This document shows, piece after piece, positions 41,441-51,409 of a stretch of 64,000 nt of DNA. The stretch's first letter is position 1. Each line of letters begins with the position of its first letter. This DNA is from Clostridiales bacterium (GTDB taxonomy: Bacteria; Bacillota; Clostridia; Lachnospirales; Lachnospiraceae). Where the stretch lies: contig JAJBVD010000008.1 of the NCBI GenBank assembly GCA_020859985.1, forward strand, positions 1-64,000, read 5' to 3'. A program made the translations under genes and the position numbers. The notes beneath the pieces are model-generated. The model had not been told where the DNA came from. It saw nothing but the letters and a program-made list of their open reading frames with translations, and made no database searches.

Positions 41441-42523
41441 ATGAAGGAAGCTCAATTCAATCAGATCGAATTACAATTCAGTCAGATCCTGGGGAGTATC
41501 ATTCCGGGCGACGCGGCAGCGGCCGCTGTCAGCCGGAAAAAATGGAACAGCATTGCCAAACCCCTGCACAGCCTTGGCTGGATGGAAGATGCCATCATGC
41601 GCATCGCAGCGGCACAGCACAGTCCGGAGGTCCGCACGGCGAAAAAAATTCTTGTGCCGATGTGTGCCGATAACGGTGTCGTTGAGGAAGGCGTGACGCA
41701 GACCGGGCAGGAGGTGACCGCAATCGTGGCGGAGAACTTTCTGGATGAGAAGTCCTGCGCGGCGATCATGTGCTGCCTTGCAGGCGCAGATATTCGGCCG
41801 ATTGATATCGGCATTGCGGTCGATACACCTCGCGTAGAAAAACGAAAAATTGCATATGGAACGAAAAACTTTGCAAAAGAGCCTGCGATGACGCGCGAGG
41901 AGGCAGTGCGTGCGCTGATGACCGGAATCACTCTGGCCGGCGAATTAAAGGAACAGGGGTATGATTTGATTGCGACCGGTGAGATGGGCATCGGCAATAC
42001 CACGACCTCCAGCGCAGTGGCGAGTGCGCTGCTTAAGGTGCCTGCTGCTGAGATGACCGGCCGTGGGGCAGGACTTTCAACGGATGGGCTGAACACAAAA
42101 ATCCGTGTCATTCAGGAAGCCATTGACCGCTGGGACCTTTACGGGCAGGATGCGCTCACGGTACTCGCAGATGTTGGCGGATTTGACATTGCCGGGATTG
42201 CGGGGCTGTTCCTTGGGGGAGCTGTTTACCATGTGCCGGTGCTGATCGACGGCTTTATTTCTTCGGTTGGTGCGCTGCTCGCGGCGCGACTTTGTCCGGC
42301 GGCGAAAGACTATATGCTGGCGACCCACGTCTCGAAAGAGCCTGCGGCCCGCAGAATCTTAAAGGAACTGGATCTCGAACCGGCTCTTGATGCCGGAATG
42401 TGCCTCGGCGAGGGAAGCGGCGCGGTGGCTGCGTTTCCGCTGATTGATATGGGCGCGGAGATTTACCATCGGATGAGCACCTTTGACCAGATACAGGTGG
42501 AGGCATATCAGGAGCTGGTTTAA
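41441..42523 (+). CDS. cobT: Nicotinate-nucleotide-dimethylbenzimidazole phosphoribosyltransferase
   Basis: CobT transfers ribose phosphate from nicotinate mononucleotide to a lower-ligand base to make the alpha-ribazole-type nucleotide of cobamides. The 360-residue protein shows the conserved MCADNGVVEEGVTQTG near 74 and GEMGIGNTTTSSA near 180. The catalytic glutamate lies in LGEGSGAVAAF near 330. Start ATG 41441 follows GAGGAG by ten bases; GTG 41435 is too close. It ends the short cobamide operon and is followed by a strong terminator. Confidence 0.95.
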   Translation: MKEAQFNQIELQFSQILGSIIPGDAAAAAVSRKKWNSIAKPLHSLGWMEDAIMRIAAAQHSPEVRTAKKILVPMCADNGVVEEGVTQTGQEVTAIVAENFLDEKSCAAIMCCLAGADIRPIDIGIAVDTPRVEKRKIAYGTKNFAKEPAMTREEAVRALMTGITLAGELKEQGYDLIATGEMGIGNTTTSSAVASALLKVPAAEMTGRGAGLSTDGLNTKIRVIQEAIDRWDLYGQDALTVLADVGGFDIAGIAGLFLGGAVYHVPVLIDGFISSVGALLAARLCPAAKDYMLATHVSKEPAARRILKELDLEPALDAGMCLGEGSGAVAAFPLIDMGAEIYHRMSTFDQIQVEAYQELV

Positions 42524-42549
42524 ATGCTTGTTGCAAATAATCATAGAAT

Positions 42550-42578
42550 AAAAAGAGCGGCGCAGGGTCGCTCTTTTT
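42550..42578 (+). terminator. Intrinsic terminator after cobT
   Basis: AAAAAGAGCG (42550-42559) pairs perfectly with CGCTCTTTTT (42569-42578) around a nine-base loop, and the 3' arm supplies the T-run. Confidence 0.88.
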
Positions 42579-42678
42579 AAGTTGTCTGTAAAAGAAAGTG
42601 ATACAGAGATTCAGTACGTTTTGTGCCGGATTAATTACAGGACGAAAAATTATTCCACAAAATCATAAGATTAACACA

Positions 42679-42707
42679 TTGGAAGTATTATTGTGTTCCT
42701 ATATAAT
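42679..42707 (+). promoter_or_regulatory. Promoter of the MBL-MFS pair
   Basis: TTGGAA (42679-42684), a 17-base spacer and TATAAT (42702-42707) lie 55 bases before ATG 42762. Confidence 0.6.
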
Positions 42708-42761
42708 GTTGATAATAAAGCCAGATGAAAAATCAGTGTATTATATGAGGAGAATATTTAT

Positions 42762-43847
42762 ATGGAAAGATTACCGCAGCAACCATGGAATAGGGAAGGA
42801 TGTCTGCTCTCACATCTGAAATCCAGACGGATATATTGGAATGTAGAAGAGCCTCCGCTTAGAGAAGCATATGAACGATTGATACGTACTGTAGATACAA
42901 CCAGAAAAATTTATGCGGTTAATCCCTATGCGGAAGTATATCGTATGCGGAAAAACGTATATGGAATTTTAACGGACAGTCTGGATGGCTATGGAGATCC
43001 GTGGATGTTTCTGATTGAAGGCCCCAAACGGGCGCTCCTGATTGATACAAGCTTTGGTCTGGGTGATTTAAAGGGGCTGATCCGTGAGCTGATAGGCGAT
43101 AAACCATATGATGTGGCAAATACCCATTCACATTTCGATCATGCCTATGGAAATTATCAGTTTGACAGGGTATATTGTCATGAAAATGAAGTATATGCGC
43201 TTCAAAGCGCGATGAACGGACAGGTGTGGGATTATCTGTTTGATGAGAATGGAAACTGCAAATGGACGGAGTTTGACAGAAAGGATCTGATCCCGTTCCG
43301 CGAATATGAAATTGCAGGTGTGCCGGATGGATTTGTCTTTCCCTTAGGAGATGGCTATGAAGTAGAACTGGTGTTTATGCCCGGGCATACCTGCGGTCAT
43401 GCGGCGTTTCTGGATAAGCAAAACAGGATTTTATTTGGAGGCGATAATGTCTGCTTTGGGACGGTAGGGATTGGAGTGCCGAAACAGGGAGATCCGAATC
43501 GAAAATATGCTACAGTGGAAGGCTTTTATGAAGGTCTGTGTCGGCTTATTGCCCGAAGGGCAGAGTTTGATGTTGTATTTCCGAGCCATGGAATGGTAGA
43601 TGTGGACGCTGGGATTCTGGAAGATTTGGCAGCGACCTGTAAGGCGGTTCTGGATAACCCGGAAGATTATAATGACCGGAGAGTATTCCTGAAAAATGGG
43701 AAAATACCGGTTACACAGTATTGCAGGCAAATATATGAATCCGGATATCTGACCTGGCAGAAAGGACAGATTTACTACAAAGACACCATGGAAAGAGACA
43801 TTGCAGAAACATGCAATGGGAAAAGAGGAAAACAAAATGGCACGTGA
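42762..43847 (+). CDS. Metallo-beta-lactamase-fold hydrolase
   Basis: The 361-residue enzyme has the zinc motif THSHFDHAYG near residue 125, GHTCGHAAF near 212, GGDN near 230 and a final SHG near 270, a complete MBL metal site. The fold resembles glyoxalase II-like and lactonase-like hydrolases. The N-terminal 60 residues are unusual and may bind substrate. The start is ATG 42762 after GAGGAGAATATTTAT. The stop overlaps the start of the following transporter by 11 bases, so the two probably act on the same compound. Confidence 0.85.
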   Translation: MERLPQQPWNREGCLLSHLKSRRIYWNVEEPPLREAYERLIRTVDTTRKIYAVNPYAEVYRMRKNVYGILTDSLDGYGDPWMFLIEGPKRALLIDTSFGLGDLKGLIRELIGDKPYDVANTHSHFDHAYGNYQFDRVYCHENEVYALQSAMNGQVWDYLFDENGNCKWTEFDRKDLIPFREYEIAGVPDGFVFPLGDGYEVELVFMPGHTCGHAAFLDKQNRILFGGDNVCFGTVGIGVPKQGDPNRKYATVEGFYEGLCRLIARRAEFDVVFPSHGMVDVDAGILEDLAATCKAVLDNPEDYNDRRVFLKNGKIPVTQYCRQIYESGYLTWQKGQIYYKDTMERDIAETCNGKRGKQNGT

Positions 43848-45036
43848 GAATCAGATGGCTGCTAAGGTTTGGAATTCCGCTTTTAAACAGATATTTGCCG
43901 CAAATTTGTGCCTGAATTTTGGCCAGCAGATTACCAATACACTGGTTGCAAAATATGCCGATTATCTGGGAGCAGGCGCTGTTATTGTGGGATTGATTTC
44001 CAGCGCGTTTGCCATTACTGCTCTCGTGTTTAAAATCTTTTCCGGACCGTCAATCGATGCGTTTCAAAAAAAGTATATCGCCATGGGAGCAATGCTGGTT
44101 ATGGCGGTTTCCTTTTTTGGGTTTTCCCTGTCACAATCGGTAGAGGTGCTGTTTGGCTTCCGGCTTCTGCAGGGAGCCGGTCAGGCGTTTTCGGCAACCT
44201 GCTGTCTTGCGATCGCTTCGGAGTTCCTTCCGGCCGAGCGGTTTGGGACAGGGATTGGCTATTTCTCGCTGGGCACAGCGGTTTGTCAGGCAATTGCTCC
44301 TACTTCTGCGTTGTATATTGCAGAATTTCTGGGGTATCAGGGAGCCTTTTTGATGGCTGCAGTGATTCTTCTGATTGGAGCCGGCCTGTGCTCCCGACTT
44401 CCGCGGACATGCGCAGACAGAAGAAAGTTCAAAATCAGCTTGTCCAATATTATTGCGATAGAGGCAATTGTGCCGACGGGGCTGTTGTTTTTCCTGAGCA
44501 TGTCTTACGTGGTTATCAATTCATTCCTTGTCATTTATGCTGGAGAGCAGGGAGTGAACAGTAATATCGGTCTGTTTTTTACTGTGTATGCGGTGACTAT
44601 GATTTTTACAAGACCTTTTTTAGGAAAAATGACGGATCGATATGGATATGTAGTGACCCTGATTCCCGCTATGGCTTGCTTTGCCCTTTCATTCCTGCTT
44701 ATCAGTATGGCAAACGCGCTGCAGCTGTTTTTACTGGCGGCATTTGTTTCAGCCTTTGGATTTGGAGCCTGTCAGCCTGCCCTGCAGACACTATGTATGA
44801 AGTGTGTACCTGAAACGCGCAGAGGAGCAGGGAGTACCATGAGTTATATCGGCAATGATCTTGGAAACCTGATTGGACCGGTGATTGCCGGAGCTCTTGC
44901 GGAAAGCTTTGGATACAGTGTTATGTGGCGCATTATGATTCTTCCAATTGCGGCGGCTATCGTTTTGCTGCTGCTCACCAGAAACAGGATAATCCGTGCG
45001 GATAATGCCTTCCGTGAGAAAGTTTCGACGGATTAA
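43837..45036 (+). CDS. MFS transporter
   Basis: This 399-residue membrane protein has about 12 hydrophobic segments. The major-facilitator motif appears in the loop after TM2 (FSGPSIDAFQKKY) and again as FLGKMTDRYGY near residue 265. It is likely an efflux or uptake permease driven by an ion gradient. The start is ATG 43837 after AAGAGGAAAACAAA, inside the end of the hydrolase gene. Its stop overlaps the convergent regulator gene by a few bases. The substrate is unknown. Confidence 0.9.
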   Translation: MARENQMAAKVWNSAFKQIFAANLCLNFGQQITNTLVAKYADYLGAGAVIVGLISSAFAITALVFKIFSGPSIDAFQKKYIAMGAMLVMAVSFFGFSLSQSVEVLFGFRLLQGAGQAFSATCCLAIASEFLPAERFGTGIGYFSLGTAVCQAIAPTSALYIAEFLGYQGAFLMAAVILLIGAGLCSRLPRTCADRRKFKISLSNIIAIEAIVPTGLLFFLSMSYVVINSFLVIYAGEQGVNSNIGLFFTVYAVTMIFTRPFLGKMTDRYGYVVTLIPAMACFALSFLLISMANALQLFLLAAFVSAFGFGACQPALQTLCMKCVPETRRGAGSTMSYIGNDLGNLIGPVIAGALAESFGYSVMWRIMILPIAAAIVLLLLTRNRIIRADNAFREKVSTD

Positions 45037-46619
45037 CGATCCCTTTCATAAATTCGGCGGTATTCAGTAGGACTGATGCCTACGTATTTTTTAAATACCT
45101 TGCTGAAGTATCGACTGTCCGTATAGCTTACTGTGGCAGCGATTTCCATAATACTCAGATGACTTTCCTGCAGCAGTTTTTTTGATACATCGATGCGATA
45201 ACTGGTCAGATAGCCGGAAAAACTCTGACCGGTTTCTTTTTTAAACAGAGTTGAAAAATACACCGGGCTGAGACTTGCCTCCTGGGCAATGCGGTTCAGG
45301 CTGATTTGCTGTCCGTAATTTTTGTCAATAAAAGACAGCGCCTGTCGAATCGGTCTGGAGTATCGACTGTTAATATTATCCATCAGAATGTTAATGACAG
45401 GAATAATTTCCGAGAGAAATAATTCCTGAAATTCCTTCAGGGAAGAAGCATTGTGCTGTATGCTGCGTGTCAGCTTCCGGAGCTCATCCACCTTTGCCGG
45501 AGACAGGGAATGACGGTTTGCATCAAAAAAGGCGTCAAGCGTTTTCCAGATAAAGTCCATGGTCTCATAGCGGCACAGAAAAGAAGTGGGAAGCTGGAAT
45601 AACTGATTGATATAATCCTGCAGTGCAGGGGCATTGAAGGATTCCAAAGACTTTACGATCTCTGTTTTCAATTTTGAATATTTTTCGTCAAAGAGAGAAG
45701 CCTCGGTTTTTCCGATCGCGTCCGCATAAAGAATTTGATTCGTGCCATATACAAGCCTTGCCCATTCTGCAAAACGGGCCTGATTGGCGGATTGTTCAGA
45801 AAGACAGGGGGAGTCGACCGCTGTCCCTACGCAGACAGTAACAGCAATAGCATCTGAAATCGCGTTTTGTTTTTTCAGTGAATCAAAAAAGAACTCCAGA
45901 GTTTCCATAATCTGTTCGTTTTTTTGCACCTCATAATTAATAAGAGCCATTACCCCGTCTTTTTTTTCATCAAAAACGATATCGGAACAGCAGGATTCAA
46001 AAAAGTTGATAAAGGTATTTTCCGTTTGCCGGATGGCAGCAGTAAAGGCAGGCTTTGGCGCGGCTTCCGAACCGGAAATGTCCAGCTTGACAAAGATCAT
46101 ACGATACAGACCATTGCAGAAGCTGGTGCCGTATAAGGAATTGATTTCCGAAACAGATACGGGATGCTCTTCCAGATCAGGCAGAACCTTTTTTACAAAA
46201 TAATTGCGGATTACAGTGTTGGTTTCCCATGGGCGTGCAGGAACTGCCTGTGCGAGCAGACGCTGTGCTATCTCTTTGATGGAGACATTTACGTCGGTGG
46301 CTGAAAGAGGTTTCAACAGAAAATAGTCTGCATGAAGCTGGATAGCCAGATAAGCATCCTCAAATTTACGGCGGCTGCTTATCAGAAAAATGAGGGGGCT
46401 TCTGCAATTCTCACGGGCAGAAGCGATCAGTTTTGAAAAATCTGGATAATTATCAATATCTATAAACAGCAGATCCAGGGCAAAACGGGAATCTTCAGAA
46501 AATGGCTTATAATTCGTATTTTCTTCTGTTCTGATATCTGGCAGCTGCATGGCTGAACGCAGTGTCCGACAGGCCCTGGAATCTGTGGATAAGATACAGA
46601 AAGAAAATATCTTATACAC
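45033..46619 (-). CDS. AraC-type response regulator (YesN-like)
   Basis: The 528-residue regulator opens with a receiver-like domain (about 1-125, possible phospho-acceptor in LLFIDIDNYPD and a Lys in FLLKPLS). It continues with a long helical middle region and closes with a two-HTH AraC domain (about 425-528: SLNRIAQEASLSPVYFSTLFKKETG, SRYFSKVFKKYVG). Start GTG 46619 lies five bases after GGAGG. It is divergent from the peptide ABC operon, the natural target, and no cognate sensor kinase gene is beside it. Confidence 0.88.
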   Translation of the reverse strand: MYKIFSFCILSTDSRACRTLRSAMQLPDIRTEENTNYKPFSEDSRFALDLLFIDIDNYPDFSKLIASARENCRSPLIFLISSRRKFEDAYLAIQLHADYFLLKPLSATDVNVSIKEIAQRLLAQAVPARPWETNTVIRNYFVKKVLPDLEEHPVSVSEINSLYGTSFCNGLYRMIFVKLDISGSEAAPKPAFTAAIRQTENTFINFFESCCSDIVFDEKKDGVMALINYEVQKNEQIMETLEFFFDSLKKQNAISDAIAVTVCVGTAVDSPCLSEQSANQARFAEWARLVYGTNQILYADAIGKTEASLFDEKYSKLKTEIVKSLESFNAPALQDYINQLFQLPTSFLCRYETMDFIWKTLDAFFDANRHSLSPAKVDELRKLTRSIQHNASSLKEFQELFLSEIIPVINILMDNINSRYSRPIRQALSFIDKNYGQQISLNRIAQEASLSPVYFSTLFKKETGQSFSGYLTSYRIDVSKKLLQESHLSIMEIAATVSYTDSRYFSKVFKKYVGISPTEYRRIYERDR

Positions 46620-46884
46620 GGGAACCTCCAATGTTTTTCTTTAAATATACACAGAAATCGTTCTGCTTGTCAATGAAGGATTATTGACAGTAGAGTCAGT
46701 AAAATAATCCACATATTCTTAAAAAAGGAGAATGTACAATCAGGAATCCGAATGCTAAAATTGTAAAAAATAAGAACCCGTAAACCTTTCATTTTCGTCA
46801 TATTGACTAATTTTATACAATGCTTATGGTTTTGATGATGTGAAAAAGTTTAATTACATGCCACAGCGCAGAAAGGAAGAAAAA

Positions 46885-48471
46885 ATGAAACGATTAAAGA
46901 AAACAGTAGCTATGCTGACTGCAGTAGCAACGATGAGTACCATGCTGTTTGGATCCGGAGCGGTAGTGAACGCGAGCGAGGAGGAAACCATTCTGAGGAT
47001 CGGTGTAGACGGAGATATCACAGATATCTCGCCGTATGGAACAATGTCAGCAGGAAGAGGATATGTGTTCCGCTATATCTATGAATACATGGCGCAGAGG
47101 GTAGAATATGGCGCAAGCCTCGATGAAATGGAACTGATCTGCGCGAAGAGCATCACAGAGGTGGATGATCTTACTTATGATATTGAAATGTATGACTATA
47201 TAGAGGACGCTGCGGGAAATCACATTACCGCGGAGGACTATGTGTGGTCGGCTAATATGATGAAGGAAGCAGGAAATTACGAAAAGGTCAATTCCTATCT
47301 GGAATCTGTGGAAGCGATTGGAGAATATGAGGTAGAGATGGTGCTGACCGAGGCTTCTCTCGGAGCAGTTGAATATCTGCTCAGTTATATTCCGGTTATT
47401 TCACAGACCGCGTATGAAAACAGTGATGACAGTATGATGATGAATCCAATCTCTACGGCAACGTATCAGGTAGAATCCTATACGTCAGGCTCCAGCCTGG
47501 TGCTTGTGAAAAATGAAAATTACTGGCAGACCGATGAGAGTCTTCGCTATTCATGGGCGGAACAGAACGTAGATCGGGTAGAATTTTCAATCATTACGGA
47601 AGCAGCGCAGATGACGATTGCTCTTGAAACAGGTACGATTGATGTGGCGGAACGTATATCGTCCAGTGAACTTCCTTACTTTTACAATGACGGAGAGGTG
47701 ACAGAAGGATATCTGGTATCAGAGTCAGCTGCTTCTACAGTGAATTCTATTATTTTCAATTGCTCTGAGGACAACCCGCTTTCGGATGAAAGAGTAAGAC
47801 AGGCAATCTGCTATGCGATCAACAGTGACGATGTGATGACAGCTGCGGTAAATGGACTTGGATTTTCCCTGAACGCTTTTGCAAGCCCGTTGGCAAGTGA
47901 TTATGTATCCTCCTGGGATGAGAATGACTACTACAGCTATAATGTAGAAACGGCGCAGGAGCTTCTGGAGGAGGCTGGTTATTCATCGGGTGATCTGACA
48001 CTGACCTTGATGCTTGAAAATGATGATACGATCTTAAAGGCCTGCCAGGTTATTCAGGCAGAGCTGGCAAGCGTGGGCATTAATCTGGAGCTTTTATCAG
48101 TAGAGAGCGCGCTGTTTTCCAGCTATGAAAGCGATCCGGACCAGTGGGATATTATATATGTAAAAGCTGGCTGCGATGATTACTGCTCATTCACCTGGAC
48201 ACTGACTTTCAATGCAAACAGCTTTACCTGGGATGGCTGCCTTGGATTTATTGTTGATGATGAACTGCAGAGCCGCTATGATGCAGCAGCGAACATTGAC
48301 ACGCACAGTGAAGAAACGGTTGACGCATTCCAGACCTATCTGACGGACAATGCGTATGGCTATGCACTGTTTGGGCAGTACAGATACATCGTAGCAAATG
48401 CTGACACGGTATCGTCTCTGGTCGTAAGGGACGGCGGCGAACTGGTACCGGGCTGCTGTGTAATGCAGTAA
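46885..48471 (+). CDS. Oligopeptide/nickel-type ABC substrate-binding protein
   Basis: The 528-residue family-5 solute-binding protein has a signal peptide (MKRLKKTVAMLTAVATMSTM). The usual opening ILRIGVDGDITDISPYG follows, then NPISTATYQVESY and a domain with DERVRQAICYAIN. It would deliver peptides or similar ligands to the permeases downstream. No lipobox cysteine is visible; the cleavage region reads VVNA-SEE, so membrane attachment is unclear. The start is ATG 46885 after AAAGGAAG. It opens a five-gene operon. Confidence 0.92.
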   Translation: MKRLKKTVAMLTAVATMSTMLFGSGAVVNASEEETILRIGVDGDITDISPYGTMSAGRGYVFRYIYEYMAQRVEYGASLDEMELICAKSITEVDDLTYDIEMYDYIEDAAGNHITAEDYVWSANMMKEAGNYEKVNSYLESVEAIGEYEVEMVLTEASLGAVEYLLSYIPVISQTAYENSDDSMMMNPISTATYQVESYTSGSSLVLVKNENYWQTDESLRYSWAEQNVDRVEFSIITEAAQMTIALETGTIDVAERISSSELPYFYNDGEVTEGYLVSESAASTVNSIIFNCSEDNPLSDERVRQAICYAINSDDVMTAAVNGLGFSLNAFASPLASDYVSSWDENDYYSYNVETAQELLEEAGYSSGDLTLTLMLENDDTILKACQVIQAELASVGINLELLSVESALFSSYESDPDQWDIIYVKAGCDDYCSFTWTLTFNANSFTWDGCLGFIVDDELQSRYDAAANIDTHSEETVDAFQTYLTDNAYGYALFGQYRYIVANADTVSSLVVRDGGELVPGCCVMQ

Positions 48472-48583
48472 ACCGAAGTATTTGTTCACGATAGAATGAG
48501 ATCGAAATGGCGGGTGTGTTTTTTGGCAGGTTGAATGCAGGATAACACATCCGCCGGGAATCCTTCGGGAGATGGAGACAGGC

Positions 48584-49528
48584 ATGATAAAATATGTTGT
48601 AAAAAGAATACTGCTTTTGATACCGGTAGTATTATGTGTAATGATATTGATTTTTACGATTATGTATTTTGTGCCCGGGGACATGGCATCAATTGTTCTG
48701 GGCAATGATGCCACTGAGGTGGCAAAGGAAGCATACCGGGAAAAAATGGGGCTGAATGATCCGTATTTTGTGCGCTTGTTTAACTATGTAAAGGATATTG
48801 TTCTGCATTTTGACTTCGGAACTTCTTATGTTCACGGAACTTCAGTGACGGCTGATTTGATGGAGCGCTTTCCGCGAACCCTGATTATCGCTGCGGGTAC
48901 AGTGCTGATTGGCTTCGCAATCGGGATTCCGCTTGGCATTCTGGCTGCGGTAAAGCAGAATACGATCGTAGATCAGATTGCACTGCTGATTTCTCTGATC
49001 GGCGTGTCGATGCCTGGTTTCTGGCTTGCGTTGATGCTGGTTATTGTGTTTTCGTTGAATCTGGGCTGGCTGCCACCGTCCGGTATCGGAGGATTTGAGT
49101 ACTATATTCTGCCCTGCGTGGCGAATGCAGTTGCGGGTATTGCAGGAAATGTGAGGCTGACCCGTTCCTGTATGCTGGAGAATATACGCTCCGATTATGT
49201 GGTTACAGCACGTTCTAAGGGGCTGTCTGAATTCAGAGTACTTGTAAGACACGCGCTTCCGAATGCGGCGATTCCAATCATCACCTCCATGGGTAACTGT
49301 TTTGGCGTTATGTTGGGCGGCACGCTGATTATCGAGAATGTATTTTCCATTCCGGGAATCGGCGCCTATATGGTAAAAGCCATCAATAACCGGGATTATC
49401 CGGCAGTACAGGGTTCAGTGATCTTTCTGGCAGTAGCCTTTGGAATCGTTATGCTGATTGTGGATCTGCTTTATGCGTTTGTCGATCCGAGAATCAAAGC
49501 TCAGTACGAAGGAAAGAATGTGGGGTAG
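48584..49528 (+). CDS. Peptide ABC permease (OppB/DppB-like)
   Basis: The 314-residue inner-membrane permease has six predicted hydrophobic segments. The permease signature EFRVLVRHALPNAAIPI lies near residue 215, the loop that contacts the ATPase. It follows the binding-protein gene by 112 bases and precedes the partner permease by four bases. The start is ATG 48584. It forms a heterodimer with the next gene in such systems. Confidence 0.93.
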   Translation: MIKYVVKRILLLIPVVLCVMILIFTIMYFVPGDMASIVLGNDATEVAKEAYREKMGLNDPYFVRLFNYVKDIVLHFDFGTSYVHGTSVTADLMERFPRTLIIAAGTVLIGFAIGIPLGILAAVKQNTIVDQIALLISLIGVSMPGFWLALMLVIVFSLNLGWLPPSGIGGFEYYILPCVANAVAGIAGNVRLTRSCMLENIRSDYVVTARSKGLSEFRVLVRHALPNAAIPIITSMGNCFGVMLGGTLIIENVFSIPGIGAYMVKAINNRDYPAVQGSVIFLAVAFGIVMLIVDLLYAFVDPRIKAQYEGKNVG

Positions 49529-49532
49529 GCGC

Positions 49533-50396
49533 ATGGAGAAAAAGAAAATCCGGGGAAACAGCAATGGCGCCCTGGTTATGAAACGGCTTTTCAAAAAGAA
49601 GAGCGCTGTAGCAGGCATGGTGATTGTGGCACTTTTGATATTGAGCGCGATAGCGGCGCCCCTGCTGACACCATATTCCAGCACGGAAATTGATCTGCTG
49701 AATGCCTATGCGACGCCATCTCTTGCACATTGGTGTGGCTGCGACGATTTGGGCAGAGACATTCTGACAAGACTTTTGTATGGCGGGAGATATTCCATTG
49801 CCATTGGAGTCCTTTCCGCTGCGCTGTCGACGGTTCTGGGTCTTACAATCGGCGCAATAGCGGGATTCTTCGGAGGACGGACAGACATGATTATTATGCG
49901 TATCATGGACGTCTTTCAGGCAATACCCAGCATGCTTCTGTCGATTCTGATTGCCGCGGTATTGGGCAGCGGTTTTGGAATGACGGTGCTGGCTCTTGGA
50001 ATCAGCGGTATGTCTGGAATTGTCCGTATGTCCAGAGCTTCTATTTTAAGTGTAAGAGAAATGGAATATATAGAGGCGGCTACGGCTATTAACTGTGGCA
50101 CGAGACGTACTATTATAAGACATGTAATGCCAAATGCGATCGCGCCGGTACTGGTAAATATTTCAAACCTTGTATCAAATGGGGTACTGCAGGCAGCAGG
50201 GCTGAGTTATATTGGACTGGGTGTACAGCCGCCGACCCCGGAGTGGGGCGCTATGCTGACGGCAGGAAGAAATTACATTCGCTCTTACCCGCATATGGTG
50301 TTGTTCCCGGGAATTGCGATCTGTATTTTTATACTGGCATTCAATTTATTCAGTGATGCGCTGCGGGATGCGCTGGATCCGAAGCTGAAGAAGTAA
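49533..50396 (+). CDS. Peptide ABC permease (OppC/DppC-like)
   Basis: The 287-residue permease has an N-terminal OppC-type segment and the motif CDDLGRDILTRLLYGGR near residue 70. The ATPase-contact region is CGTRRTIIRHVMPNAIAP near 190. Start ATG 49533 lies four bases after the previous stop. It is translationally linked to both neighbours and pairs with the preceding permease. Confidence 0.93.
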   Translation: MEKKKIRGNSNGALVMKRLFKKKSAVAGMVIVALLILSAIAAPLLTPYSSTEIDLLNAYATPSLAHWCGCDDLGRDILTRLLYGGRYSIAIGVLSAALSTVLGLTIGAIAGFFGGRTDMIIMRIMDVFQAIPSMLLSILIAAVLGSGFGMTVLALGISGMSGIVRMSRASILSVREMEYIEAATAINCGTRRTIIRHVMPNAIAPVLVNISNLVSNGVLQAAGLSYIGLGVQPPTPEWGAMLTAGRNYIRSYPHMVLFPGIAICIFILAFNLFSDALRDALDPKLKK

Positions 50397-50410
50397 ACAG
50401 GAGGGATATG

Positions 50411-51409
50411 ATGGAAAGAAACAATAATTTTTTATCTGTGGAAGATCTCTCCGTGGAATATACATCGGAAGGGAAAATTGTACACGCGGTGAATCATGTC
50501 AGCTTCAGTCTTCAAAAAGGACATACCCTTGGACTTGTGGGAGAGACTGGGGCGGGAAAGACCTCGATAGCAAAAGCAATTATGCGGATTTTGCCGGATT
50601 TTTCAGCAAAAGTTACGTCTGGGAAGGTGATTCTGGATGGAACGGATATTCTTCAGATCAGTGAAAAGGAAATGCGAAAACTGCGCGGTAAAAATATCTC
50701 CATGATTTTTCAGGACCCAATGACGGCATTGAATCCGGTGATGCGGGTGGTTGACCAGATTGCGGAGGTTATTCGTGAACACCATAAAACCAGTGCGGCA
50801 GAAGCGACTGCGGAAGCGATTCGAATGCTGAAAAAAGTGGGAATCGCAGAAGACAGGGCGAGAGAATATCCGCATCAGTTTTCCGGCGGAATGAAACAGC
50901 GTGTAGTGATTGCTATGGCTCTGGCCTGTGATCCGGATCTGCTGCTGGCGGACGAGCCGACTACAGCACTGGATGTAACGATTCAGGCACAGGTATTGGA
51001 TATGATTAATGACCTGAAACAGGAATACGACACGGCGATGATTATGATTACGCATGATCTGGGAGTTGTTGCGGAGGTATGTGATGATGTGGCAGTGATT
51101 TATGCCGGCGAAGTGATTGAAATGGGAAGCAAAGAAGACATTTTTGATGAAGTGGCGCATCCATATACCATTGGTCTGTTTGGTTCTCTGCCGGATCTGA
51201 ATGTGGATGTGGACCGCCTATCGCCAATAGAAGGACTTCCGCCGGATCCTACGGATTTGCCTCATGGCTGTAAGTTTTGCCCGCGGTGTTCTTATGCGGA
51301 AGAAGCGTGCCGGGAGAACGAAGTAGCCTTAACAGAAATTACGCCGGGACACTGGTGCCGTTGCAGAAAGCCAGGGAAAAAGGAGGCGCCCCATGGGAAC
51401 AATCATTGA
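50411..51409 (+). CDS. Peptide ABC ATPase (OppD/DppD-like)
   Basis: The 332-residue ATPase has Walker [10 protein letters not shown] near 40, the Q-loop [12 protein letters not shown], signature FSGGMKQR near 158, Walker B LLLADEPT and the switch His in MITHDLG. The C-terminal oligopeptide domain holds the cysteine motif [14 protein letters not shown], which in family members can bind an iron-sulfur cluster. It starts at the second ATG (50411) after AGGAGGG. The stop overlaps the next gene by 17 bases. Confidence 0.93.
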   Translation: MERNNNFLSVEDLSVEYTSEGKIVHAVNHVSFSLQKGHTLGLVGETGAGKTSIAKAIMRILPDFSAKVTSGKVILDGTDILQISEKEMRKLRGKNISMIFQDPMTALNPVMRVVDQIAEVIREHHKTSAAEATAEAIRMLKKVGIAEDRAREYPHQFSGGMKQRVVIAMALACDPDLLLADEPTTALDVTIQAQVLDMINDLKQEYDTAMIMITHDLGVVAEVCDDVAVIYAGEVIEMGSKEDIFDEVAHPYTIGLFGSLPDLNVDVDRLSPIEGLPPDPTDLPHGCKFCPRCSYAEEACRENEVALTEITPGHWCRCRKPGKKEAPHGNNH

